From: Magnolia sinica
Lineage: Eukaryota; Streptophyta; Magnoliopsida; Magnoliales; Magnoliaceae
Direction of reading: 5' to 3'
Length of the DNA stretch: 64,000 nt
Assembly: GCF_029962835.1 (NCBI RefSeq)
Contig: NC_080577.1
Span: 27,200,501-27,264,500, forward strand
Shown here: positions 24,001-36,000 of the stretch, in pieces
How the letters are laid out: each line of letters starts with the position of its first letter
Numbering within the stretch: position 1 is the first letter of the stretch
Notes under the pieces: model-generated
What the model saw: the letters and a program-made list of their open reading frames with translations, nothing else
Database searches by the model: none
What the model was told of the DNA's origin: nothing
Made by a program: the position numbers and the translations under genes

Positions 24001-27000
24001 CTCCAAATATGAAAGGGTGGGGAGGCTTCATTTGGAGAAGAGTCACTATCAAGGAGGGAGTAAAAGGATTTAACTGTGAACTTGCTGGACTTATCAAGCT
24101 TCCAAAATAATTTATCTTGTGAGAGGAGGTCAGGCGTGCCACTATAAATGCGTTGGAGAAGCCCCACATATTCTTCAATTTCCCAATCTTGAAGGTTTCT
24201 TTTGCAGGCGACATTCCACTCAATATTGCTAGCCGAAAGTTTGAAACAACTTGCAACATTAATGGATGGGTCGGGGCGAGGCTGAAAATATTTGGGAAGG
24301 CATCTTTCAAAGGGACATCGCCCACCCAAACATCCTCCCAAAACCGGATTTTGGCTCCATTGCCTAGGACAGCCAATGCCTTTGAGAACTTCCTTTTTCA
24401 ATGATATGATTCCCTTCCAAATGGCGAAGGCCCGATAAGAAGAGGAGTCTTTGGACCACCATCCTCTAAAAGATGTGCCGTATTTGCCTTTGATGATTTT
24501 GTTCCAAAGAAAATCATCTTCCATCCCAAGTCTCCATATCCACTTTCCAAGAAGGGCCATGTTCATGGTCTTGAGACCCTTGATCCCCGCTCCACCTTTA
24601 TGAAATTGCTTGCAAACCTGGGGCCACCGAACAAAATGAAATTTCCTTTTCTCTTCCCTCCCATTCCAAAGAAAATCCCGTCTTAATTTTTCAAGCTTGG
24701 ACAAGACAGAAGCTGGGCATTTGAAGAGGGACATAAAGAATAGGGGCAAGTTTGAGTGGGCAGCCTTAATGAGAGTGAGACGACCACCTAAAGATAAATA
24801 TATGCATTTCCATCTAACCAAGTAGCCCTCAAACCTTTTGATGACCTTGTCCCAAAGAGATTTGGGAGGTAAACCCTTGCATAGCGGAAGACCGACGAAA
24901 GAAGTCGGAAGCGAAACCGAAGAGCATCCAAAAGAGGCGGCGAAAGAGCTAACCTCCTCTTCTTTCAGATTAACCCCAAACATTTTTTATTTAGCCATGT
25001 TCACCCTTAGGCCCGACACCACATCGAAACATTGGATCGTAGTGCGCAAGTTTTCTAATTTAACTGGGTGCTAAATATGGGAGATGGGGAAGGGCAGACC
25101 TTTCACCTTGATACCACCTAAAATCCCAGCCTCCTGGCCCGTCTGAATCATTATGAAAATAGCCTCACCCACAATAAGGAAAAGGAAGGGGGACAGGGGA
25201 TCGCCCTGACGAATACCACGGGAGCTCCCAAAGAAGCCGAACGGAGTCCCGTTAAGGAGAATGGAGAAATGGGCCGATCTAAGGCATTCACTTATCCACC
25301 CCCTCCACTTGATTCCAAAGCCCATCCGCCTCATCATGTACTGCAGGAATCGCCAATCGACGTGATCATAGGCCTTTTCGATGTCTAGCTTACAGAAGAT
25401 GGTCTTCACTTTATCTTTGTGGGAGGAGTCCACGCATTCATTTGCAATAAGAGCGCAATCGATGATCTGTCTACCAGGGATGAACACGCTCTAATGGCCA
25501 GAAATGAGCTTCCCTATAACATTCTTCAACCTGGAAACCAGAACTTTAGCCAATATTTTGTATAGGCCCCCCAAAAGGCTGATAGGTCTGAATTCAAGGA
25601 AGGAGCTGGCACCCGGGAATTTGGGGATTAAGGCTATGAAGGATGCCCCTAGGCCTTTTGACAGGTGCCCCTATCCAAAAATTCCTTGAAGAAGCACATG
25701 ATATCATCTTTTATAACATCTTAGAAACTGAAGAAAAACGAGATAGGAAAGTCGTCAGGACCCGGAGCCTTTTCGCTGGCAAGGGAGGACACCGCAAGCC
25801 GCACTTCGTCATTGCTGAAAGGGGCCTCAAGCGAAGCAGCGTCGTCAGAAGAGATGGAGCCCAGTTGAAGATGGTCTCCGTTTTATCTTCAATACAACGA
25901 CCGTTAACAGTGATGCTGCTGATTCTGTTAGTCCTGGCATGCATGCTGGCTATGCTATGAAAAAAAATTGAATTTTTATCCCCCTCCTTAACCCACTTGG
26001 CCCGAGATCTTTGCTTCCAAGCAATTTCATTTTCAAAAGCCCTGGCAGACAGATCCTGGATGAGTTGAATTCTTCTGGCTAGTTGAATTCTTCTGGCTAA
26101 TCTATCAAGGAAAGAGGTGCCATTTTCATCGTCGACATCAATACGTTGAAGCTCTGCCATAATTGCATCTGTCTCCGAGGCCCTTTTGAGGAGAACTTCC
26201 TATTTCCACTTCTTCATATTTTCCTTCAACGATCTGAGTTTGCTGCACAGTTTGAAACCTGCAAAACCATCAACATGGATCTCGCGCCACCAGTCAAAAA
26301 CCATCTGATTAAAACCTTTGATAATTAACCAGGAAGAATCGAATCAGAAAGGTTTGGGTCCCCAGTTGTACTCGTCAGTTGCTAGCATTATCGGATTATG
26401 GTCGGAGGTGGTTCTTGGGAGAGAAGACTGAGATGCAGAGGGGAAAAGTTTCAGCCAGTCTGCAGAGACAAGGAACCTGTCCAATCTAGAAAGGGTAGGA
26501 TGTGCTCATCCGTTGGTCCAGGTAAAATTGGACCCGAGAAGGGGTAAATCTACAAATTCCTAATCTTTGATCCAGCAGGAGGAGCGCATCCCTGGCGACA
26601 ATTTCCTACCGTGAGATTTTTCATCCACATACCTGATGGTGTTGAAGTCACCGACAAAACAACAAGGGCCCGAGAAATCCCTCCTGGAAGCACTAAGTTC
26701 CTCCCAAAAAGCAGCTCTTTTAGCTTCCAGAGTAGGGCCATAAACTGAAAAGAGAAGGCATTTCTGATTGGAAGATATGTCCGACAGTATGACCGAGACG
26801 GAGAAGACGCCGGCCCAAGATTTCTCCAGAGACCATTTGGACGATTTCCACGAGATCAGAATGCCACCCAATCAGCATCAGAAGCCTTCCACAACGAGCC
26901 TAAGATCCTGGCATTGAACTTCAGGATCTTCATTTCCTGAAGGCAGATGACATCCGGGTTGCGAGCGTCGCAGGATGCTTTTATCATTCTTCTTTTCTAC

Positions 27001-30000
27001 TTCGAACCCACCCCTCTGACATTTCAAGAAATAATCTTCATTTGTAAGCTAGACTGCCTCGAGGAATCCGAATGTTTGAGAAATTTAAGAGGTCGGAGAG
27101 CTCTCCCACAGCGAACGCAAGACGCTAGAGCTCTCTGTTGCTAACCGATTTGGACAAGTGATGTTTGGGGGACCTGGTGATAGGACAGGGTCTTCCACGC
27201 GCTTCGATGCACTGAAACAGCGCAATGAAATCTTCCGGGCAGTCCCTGAAAGATAAACCAACGGCCTAGCCAACGTAACTGAGAGCATCCCGAATCCATT
27301 TCTTCTTCTATATTGCATCGATGAGCTCTGCTCGATCATCTGGATCTGCCTCCAGTTCTGACAGAAAGTCAATTCGGACTAGAAGAGGTTCCGCTTTAAT
27401 GATTTGATCACCGAGATCATCTTGGAAGGGGGTGAGAAGGCCCTTCTCAGAGATCGACGCCAGAGGAGGGAGGGAGGGAGGGAATCTTGGGAGGTGGGAT
27501 CCTCCGAGAAGGATGACCGATAGTCGTCGCCGAAAAAATCTGCTCCTTCCTGACGATCGGCGCTAAAGTCAGGAAGACTGCAATCGATTTTTGGAGCCGA
27601 CGAGCGCGGGAATAAAAAACCCTTCTCAAATAGTTGTTGGGGAGGCAATACATTCCAAGACGAGGACGCGGGAGGATCGGCAGTTGTTGTTGCAACCATT
27701 CTACGGTCGAGATTAGATTCGGCGAGAGGGGAAAGGTTAAGGTTTATAGAGGTATCCGATTCGACAAGAGAACCCGATCTGGAACGAGTGTAGGGGTTCG
27801 GGTCCAAGTTAAACCCGAGACCCGGACCCGATGGCGTAGCGCCAAATGTCGACAAGCAACCCTCCATCTCGCCACGCGTCAATCCAGAAGGGAGATTGCC
27901 CAAGAAACTTGAGATAATGGGCAAGAGAACTCAAGTGGGCACGTGCGTGGCACACAAGTCAGTCGAGCCACGCGTCGCAGGCGATTGAGGACAGAGAGGG
28001 CCCACGCTACGTGTCGCAGGAAGATCGGTACCACGCGGATGGCGATGCGGTTGAGGATTGACGAAGTCATCATGATTGGCATTAGACGTCAGACCGTGCT
28101 TCGGTAGTCCGCGGGAGCGTTGAAGGCCGTCTGTCGCACCATCTTCTTCCTTGTTGCCGAGGACGGAAGGGAAAACATCCGATTCCTTGATCTTCAAAAT
28201 GTCTCCCCACCTAAGAATGGGATCGTTCGAGACCTCCCTTCGCACTGGCAGAAATAGCTGCCTATTATTCACCAACACTTCAATGTGAGGCAGATTTTCT
28301 CCCTTTCTTCTTCTTACCCTGGCTCTGATAACAGCCATCTCCTCCCCCAAGCTTGTTTTGGGATCCAGTTCAATAAACGCCCCAACCATGGACGCAGCAG
28401 AAATGAAAAAATCCTCATACCACAGTTCAAGTGGGATCGCCCAGATGAGGATCCATGCCTTCCATGCCGAAATAGGAAAACTCCTCCCACCTCTGAACTT
28501 TTAGAACCGAATCATCTGCACGTAAAACGCCAGCCATTATCAGCAGATCTGAGTTGATTTCCGGCCCTGTTTTCACCCACAACTCATTGTAGCCAATGGG
28601 TTTAATGATGTACGATGATGAGCGGATGTTGTAGCAATCGTCGATCCATCTCTGAACCTGGGAAATCGAAGTGCCCTTGCTGGTTGTAATCACAACCATA
28701 TTTTCTAGATTTTTTGAGGCCCTATCAAAACATTCTTGGGCACGCTCTCCAAAACCAAATGCTTCGGCTCCTCCGACGAGAGCTTCGTCTGCCCTTTTGC
28801 TTCCTGCCTCGGTCGGTCGTTAGAACTATGCGAACCAGTGAGAGCTTCCTTGAATGAAATACCTTTAGACTGGCAGAGATTGCGCTGAACATTGGATGTT
28901 GATGTTGCGTTGGAGGTAGAGGGTTCAGCGGATATGATGCGTTTTTGTTTTCTATCAGGGCCGAATCTCGCCCTTTGAACCAGTAGAGGAAAACCACCAA
29001 AACTCTCGCCATGCAGCATCTGAACTGCTCTCGCCAGCTCTTCCTCAGATCCCATTCTAATCAAGGCGAAACCCCTGTATTGCCCCGATTTCCTATCCCT
29101 TGGCATTACCACATCCATAACAACCCCAGCCCCGTCGAATACTCTTAATAGATTTAAGGGAAACCAGCCATCTGAGAATCCCCTAACAAATAAGGTTGGG
29201 TAGCTCTCAACCGCCCTAGGTTTTCGAGCAGCTTTCTGTCCGGGGTTCCTTTGATGCCTGACCTCCTGCCATGAATGGTGGGTCTCGCCATCGATTTTTC
29301 CTGCTTCCGCTTCTAGTACAGAGCTAGAGGGGCCCTCCAGACACGGGACGAAGTTCACCGCGGCCATCGTCGTCGATGTTGTCGTCTTCGTCCGTCCATT
29401 CATCATCATCGTCGGGGTGCCATCGCCACCTCGACGACGATGGCCAGGAATTAGTTAAAATTCCTGACCAAGAAGTTTCCCAAAATGACCACTTTCAATA
29501 CCTTGGATCAATAATTCATGACAGTGGAAGACTGAGAAGGATGTTGCCCATAGAATTCATGCTGGGTAGAAGAAATGGAGATATGCTTCTAAAGTTTTAT
29601 GTACTTGCCGTGCATTGCTCAAACAGAAGGAAAAGTTTACAGGATAGCTATAAGACCAGCCAAGCTTTATTACTAGAATGTTGGGTAGTTAATGAACAAC
29701 ATGTTCATAGGAAGAGTATAGCTGATATGAGGATGTCAAGATGGTCAAGTGGCAAGGCCGGGAAGGAGTGAGCTGGAACAAATTGAAGGCTCTAAGAGGG
29801 CAAAGGGAAGGCCCAAAAGGACGTGGATGGAGGTAGTAAGAAAAGACTTCATGACCTATGGTCTAATTGAAGGTTTGGCCCTTGATAGAGTGAATTGTGA
29901 GACAGGATTCATGTAGCCAACCCCATTTAATTGGGATAAGGCTTACAATGATGATGATTTAATACAAGTACGTGTGATTCGAGACAGCCTAATCTACATA

Positions 30001-33000
30001 ATATATGCCCCCACAAAGTTACAAATTCTGATTCATGCATGTTCCTTCAGTCAAAGTCAGATTACATAGACCTGTTTCAAATGGTGGAAGAAAGGGGGAT
30101 TCGTTTGTTTCCTGTTGAGGGTCCAAAACACTCTTCAAAGTCTTCCAGGGGATGCAGGGAGTTGTTGAATCTAGGGGGTTGATCCTGAAGAGGATTTAGA
30201 TGCCATTCCTCGAAGTGTCTGAAGGGTTAGAGGGGTTAGGGCAGTTTCCCCATGAATATATTTTCCTGGAATGTTTGAGGGTTAGGGTGCCCCCAAAAGC
30301 ATGTCCTGGTTAAAGATATGTACAGACGTTCTAAGGCTAGCATCATTGTTCTTCAGGAATCTAAGCTTCAATCAGCTAATAGAAGCTTAGTGGAGTTAGT
30401 ATGGGGTCATAACGGTGGGGACTACATGGCCTTAGATTTTATAGGCTCGTCAAGTCGTGTTCTGTTGGGTTGGAATCCTTCCTTTTGGTGCAAGGAGGAT
30501 AGTTGGGTTGGCTTGTTTTTGGTCCATGTGGTTTTCCGGTAAGTGTCTTCCAGTTTTAGGTGGGTATTCTTGGGTGCATATGATCTGAATCATCTGTTGC
30601 CCAGCCCTTCGGGGAGGAGTTATCCTTTGTTTACGACAGATGGCAGCTTCACTGGTGTTTAGGGGGAGACTTTAATGCGGTTCGGTTCTTGCATGAGAAG
30701 TTGAATGGGGTTAAGGTGTCCCGTAGTATGCGGGGATTTGCAGATTGGGTACTTAAGCATCAGCTAGTTGATCTTCCAATGGGGGGTTATTAAATGGGGG
30801 GTATTAAATATTCTTGGTTGAATGGTCAGGCTCCTCCTACAATCTCTCTCTTGGATAGGTTATTACTCGGGTGCATGCAAAAGTTCCCCTAGTCCCACCA
30901 GCATGGCCTCCCAAATCCTATTTCAAACCATTGTCCCATCTTAATGGAAGTTGAGGAAGTCAACTGAGATCCCAAACCCTTCATATTCGAGTTAGTCTAG
31001 CTTGAAGTTGAGGGGTTTCGATCCTTGGTTATCGAGTGGTGGTCCTCTTTTGAAGTTCGAGGTAATGCTGGCTTCATCTTGTTCAAGAAATTGAAGCTGT
31101 TAATCTCTTCATGGAAGTGTGAAGTTTATGACCTCAGGGAGCAAAGAGATGGACTCGTTCCTGAGTGAAATTTGGATGAAGGCGGCTTTCTTTCCAAATC
31201 TAAAAAGAATCTCTAAGATAAGTTATCTTCCGATTATTCTTCTAGTGTTAAAGAGTTGGAAATCAAATGGCATCAATGCTCAAGGGCTGTTTGGCTGGCA
31301 GAGGGCAATAAACATACCAATTTTTTTAGTGGAATTGTCAACGCCCGAACTCATGCCAATTGTATTTCCTCTCTGACGGTGAATGGTAAAAGGTTTGTCA
31401 ATAAAAATTCTATCCATGAGGTTGTCATTGATTTTACTCGGTGTTTTAATTAGCGATAGCATGTTGTGTAGCATTCAGCCCTTTGTGGCATGTAGCATAA
31501 GTAGCATAGCGTGTAGCGTAACACAATACTTTTATTTTTTAATTTAAAGATAGGAAAAATATGATAAATGGCAAGGAAAACTTTTATATGTGTGTGTGTG
31601 TGTGTGTGTCTAAAAGATGGTTCATTTTTTTAAGTATAAGCATGTTCTAACAAGTTATTAATTATCATTTATTAAAAGCCAATCCACATAAACCAAATCA
31701 AATCATTATCACATCAACAACTTCCTAAGCAAAACACTTTAATTAATAATGTCTAATTGAAACCACAAGTATGAAAAGAAATTAAAATCCCACAGGTTGA
31801 GAGTATTAAGTACAAAATACAAAATACTAATATCATTTATTTAAAAAACGTAGCATATCTTACAACCCCTATAGTGTATGCTACAGGGGATTTATGCAAT
31901 TTGCCAACACTACGGACGCTATTCAAAACACTGATTTTAATCCACTTTCTAATTAGGGCTAGGAAAGGCCTCTGATTGATGATTTACCCTTTGATTCCAT
32001 CTCTCCAAAGGAAGCCAATAGCCTCGAGATGCCTATCTGAATTGAGGAAATTGGGGATTCAGTGTGGGGATTAGGGCAGGATAAACCTCTGGAGCCTAAT
32101 GGCTTCCCGATTGCTTTCTTCCAGTCCTTCTGGGATTTAGTGAATTCGGAGTTGTTGGCCTTTTCAGAGGATTTTGTAGCTTCAACAACGTTGTCTCTCG
32201 AGCTTGGGTGCACATTCCTAGCCCTCATCCCTAAGCTTGATGGTGCAGACAATCTTTAAATTTTAAATAATAAAAATTTATAATTTAAAAAAAAAAAAAA
32301 AAAAACCCATTAGCCCTTTGGGTAGCCCTTATAAGATTCTCTACATTGTTGAGCCAGCAATTGTGGGGTGTGCTATTCTGGGGTTATTTCTCCTTTTCAA
32401 AGTGCTTTCATCTCTGGAAGGAAAATCATGGACAGATTGCCTAAGAATGTTTAGATTCATGCTTCAAATCAGGTAAGGTGTAATCTATAAATTGGACATG
32501 GTAAAGGCACATGATCATGTTGACTGGTCCTTTTTGGATTACTTACTGAGATGGATGGGCCCTAAAGAATGTCTCGTAAGTAGAGAGAGAAACACGAAAC
32601 CAGGGAAATTCAAAAGCGTAGCCATTGGCGAAAGTTTTTCAAGAAACAAAGGAAAATTAGCTCCAGCAAATAGCGAAGAAAGAAAGGATGACAATGACAC
32701 AACCGGTTGGCAATAGGTTCAACTGAGATCGTCTCAACTAGGAAGAAGATTAAGGGGCTTATGGAATATCCAACTCTGTACATCGTTAGATTTCTAGAGG
32801 GATGGCTCCCAATCAACTTCTCATGGGTCATGGGTGTTCGACAAGGTGGAATCATATTGGATGTCAACATTCCTCAAGAAAGGGATACTTCTCATTACCG
32901 AGGCTTTGCATTTGTGTGTATGAGCTCCGACGACGAGGTCAAAAAAGCAATCAACCTATTACACGGTAAGAGTTTCAAGGGAACGAAACTTTGAGTCTAA

Positions 33001-36000
33001 ACGGCTTGCTTCAGTCCAGAAGTGAAGGATAGAGAAAGGGAATTGATGAAAAATCACAAACATCCAACCTGTAGACAAAACAAAATGGGTACTAACTACT
33101 AAGCCAACCCAGCATCCTTCCTTTCGAAATGTCAAAATTACAAACGGAAGTAATACTTTGTTTAGGGGGTGTTTGCTTTTTCAATTACAAATGTAAATAA
33201 CGGTAAGTGGTTAATAATTGCTTTTAAAGGGTGTGTGTTTAAAGTGGGAAATACATAAGTAATTACACCTTGAAAACAGCACCTAAAAGTATGAAATGGA
33301 ACGAGGCTTCGGCACCATCAAAATTCTTGGGTCCCACAGTGATGCATGTATGTGATCTACACCGTCCATCCATTTTACTGTCTCATTATAGGGCATGATC
33401 CCAAAAATGAGGTAGATTGGAAGCTCAAGTGGACCACACCACAAGAAACAAGGGGTTTAGTGACATCCACAATTCAAAATCGAAACCTTTGTAGGGCCCA
33501 CAAGAATGTGTCTCTATCATCCAACACGTTCATAAGATCACACTAACATGTATGAAGGGTATACACAAATATCAGCTTGATCCAAACCTTTCGTGGCCCC
33601 GAAGAAGGTTTCAACGTTAGGCATTCAATTCCCACCATTTCCTATGGTGAGGTCCACTTGAGCTTAAATTTGCCTCGTTTTTGGACTCATGCCCTAAAAT
33701 GAGCTTGCAGAATAGATGGACGGTGTGGATAAGATACAAACATCATGGTGGACCTCACAATTTTTATATGTGGGACTAGTGCGAATTTAATTTTCTAGGC
33801 TAGGAAGCTTTTCAAACAAGCTCATTGTCAACATCAACCTTGAGATCGATGTCGTAATTACATAGGTAAATAATCATTGTCCATTTACCGGTAAATACAT
33901 ATGTAAATGAAAAAACAAAAACCCCCCTTAAAGATGCGGTAGTGGGCCAGTTATAGGGCAGAAGCAAAGACGATGGGGATGAGGCTCAAAAACAAGCTCA
34001 AACCGAGAAAGAAGGCATTGTTACCACCTTCGAGAAACTAACACCTTATATGAAATGGATCTATTTGGAAGACTCTGGCAACGGACCAGTGATCCATGAA
34101 AGGCCGGAAGTAATTGAGAAATCCTCAGAATTGTTGCAATGGTTTGTGCTGGCAGAGACCAAACCCGACGCAACTATTTTGCAAATTAATGGACAATTAG
34201 GCAATATCGGAGTCCTAGAAACTAATTTATCTATCAAACCCATTAACACGCATATGGTGTGGATCTACTTCAGGACAGATGAGGGGATAAACAAAACCCT
34301 AATGGGGGGGTTTGACATTCAAAGAGGGCCCAATCATATCCGTCAAAAGGTGGTCAAAAAACACCCACTTTAGAACGGAGACTGTCTAGTTCTTAGTTTG
34401 GGGAATCTCGATGGAACATTGGTTCCGTGATATCTTCATCGCCATAGAGTCATCTCTGAGAGTGTTGATTGCTATCAATCCGGCAACGAAGAACAAAGAC
34501 GAGATCGGGGTGGCCAGACTGTGCATTAGAAAGAAAAGAAGTATCATCGACCCAGAATTTATCAAGGTGGTGGTCGCAGGGGAGCTACTTCTAAAAGTGT
34601 GAAGAGAGAGCTCTTAGGGAAATCTGAAACGGCGGAGAAGTCTGGAGAAATCGTGAAGGCAGTACGTCGTCAGCGACACCCACCTTCAACAAGGCAAAGG
34701 ATGAAGGTGCACCAATTCTATCGTATGGCATTCCATGAAATATTTCAGTGGACAAGTGTAACCATCTAATTGGTGAGTTAGAGGTAGGTAAGAGCCGATC
34801 GAATGAGATTGTCGCATGTCGATGGGCAACATTAGCTATATACTCCAGCCTAAACCTACTTTTAACTCCAGGCTCGGATCTAAATTAACCTAGCTCGAAC
34901 ATCGTTGGCACATCCAAACAACTTGGGAACTCGGCTCAAGAGCCATGGCATGATGATATTGGTTCTAAGGTTCAATCCGAGCCTCAGACCTATTCCAAGC
35001 CTACATCGACACCCGAACCTATCAGAAGGAGAGAGAAATGCTAACTCTTCACAACACGTACGCCTTTGCTTCTAATGAGGTGTTGCCGCGTGGCAAGGGA
35101 CTGGATCTCGAGCTCACGCTCATCTCTCGTGCAAGAGAAGCCTCTTTTGCGGCACATGTGCCTATTCTTCACACAAGAAACCCATTAGCTCCTCTTATTT
35201 CATTAAAGCCTGCTCCTCTTGAAGATTTCTCCTCCTGCAAATCCGGAGACTTCTAAAGTTGAGATGGCTCTCTGTTGGTGCAAGGCAAGACCTGATCTTG
35301 AAGATACTTTGGGTAATTCAAGCAAAGAAGCTCCTTCACTAGAGTCCAACCAAATTAATGACGCAAGAAACTGAGATGACTATTGGGACAACTTTTTAGG
35401 CTCCGACAATGAGTCTAACGTTGACGACATGCTAGAAGAAAAGGCACCTCTAGCTGTGGAAGCCGCTAATCCTTAGAGATGCTTGCTTAAAGAGGCCCCG
35501 ATTGTAACTCCGTTTTGCACAACGAAAGTATCGAAAAGGAACACGGCAAATTCTCTTTCCAAGATTCCAATGAATCTTACCGGTATCATTGAGCCCCTAA
35601 AAGAGGCGCAGATCAACTGATCTAAGGACATGCTTCAGACGGTGGGAGGAATGATCGATATGTCGTTTGGCGTCAAAAAAGATGTATACAATTTCATTCA
35701 GTTTGTCAAAGGGAAAGGAGCTCAAAGGATCGACAAAGAACAGTTGTCGAAGGTGAGAAGATCTCCTAAGGGCTGGAGAGAGCTTCTGAGCTTGAAGTGT
35801 TCAATTAATTACAATGCTTCCAGTAAATCTGGTGGAAGCAAGTGGGCTAGAATGAGTAGAGTTGGTGATCAATGTTAATTCTCTCTCTTGGAATGTGAGG
35901 GGCTAGGTCGCAATCTGAAGAGAGCCCAAATCAGAAAGATTTGTAAGAAATCAAAGGTTGATATCATCGCGTTACAAGAGACCAGGCTCTAGTCATTCGA

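Larger units (their letters stand above)
23440..29445 (-). mobile_element. Near full-length L1-type LINE nested in the RTE element
   Basis: 6,006 bp between perfect 20-bp target duplications, with a poly(A) tail at the left end and the 5' end at the right. ORF1 (29409-27085) has an RNA-recognition motif. ORF2 (27041-23529) has endonuclease, reverse transcriptase and a C-terminal zinc-binding region. The perfect long duplication makes it among the youngest insertions in the window, yet both ORFs have stops. The conserved Trp of the endonuclease start is a stop codon and the RT FADD box is missing. The source copy may have been defective and mobilised in trans, or it decayed after insertion. 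Confidence 0.92.
23249..29956 (+). mobile_element. RTE-type LINE fragment, split by a nested L1
   Basis: Two pieces, 23249-23419 and 29466-29956, are continuous if the L1 is removed. Piece one translates in shifted frames to an LYANDIS...TREGINTAK, SKGLKISKTKTEYIECN block, the RT palm region with YAND replacing FADD. Piece two gives a DHFQYLGSIIHDSGR block, a YKTSQALLLECW block, and ends GTAGCCAACCCCATTTAATTGGGATAAGG followed by an ATG repeat, typical of RTE 3' ends. A 14-bp duplication with one mismatch (ATTTAATACATGTA at 23235-23248; ATTTAATACAAGTA at 29957-29970) brackets it. It is 5'-truncated and degenerate. Confidence 0.83.
32585..35877 (+). pseudogene. LINE B ORF1 with an RNA-recognition motif, broken
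   Basis: The clean stretch 32,707-32,994 reads MEYPTLYIVRFLEGWLPINF, GGIILDVNIPQERDTSHYRG, FAFVCMSSDDEVKKAINLLH, a complete RRM with RNP2- and RNP1-like strands. It matches the order seen in the other L1 ORF1 at 27,085-29,409. After the MITE, 34,050-34,373 resembles the DUF4283-like region (KWIYLEDSGNGPVIHERPEV) and 34,411-34,602 a following domain (RDIFIAIESSLRVLIAI). The final piece 35,630-35,877 leads into ORF2. Multiple stops. Confidence 0.75.

Noticed and set aside
27465..27481. GGAGGGAGGGAGGGAGG run as a G-quadruplex regulator
   Set aside because: It lies within a dead L1 ORF1, and G-runs of three with single-base A loops are a weak, unsupported case.
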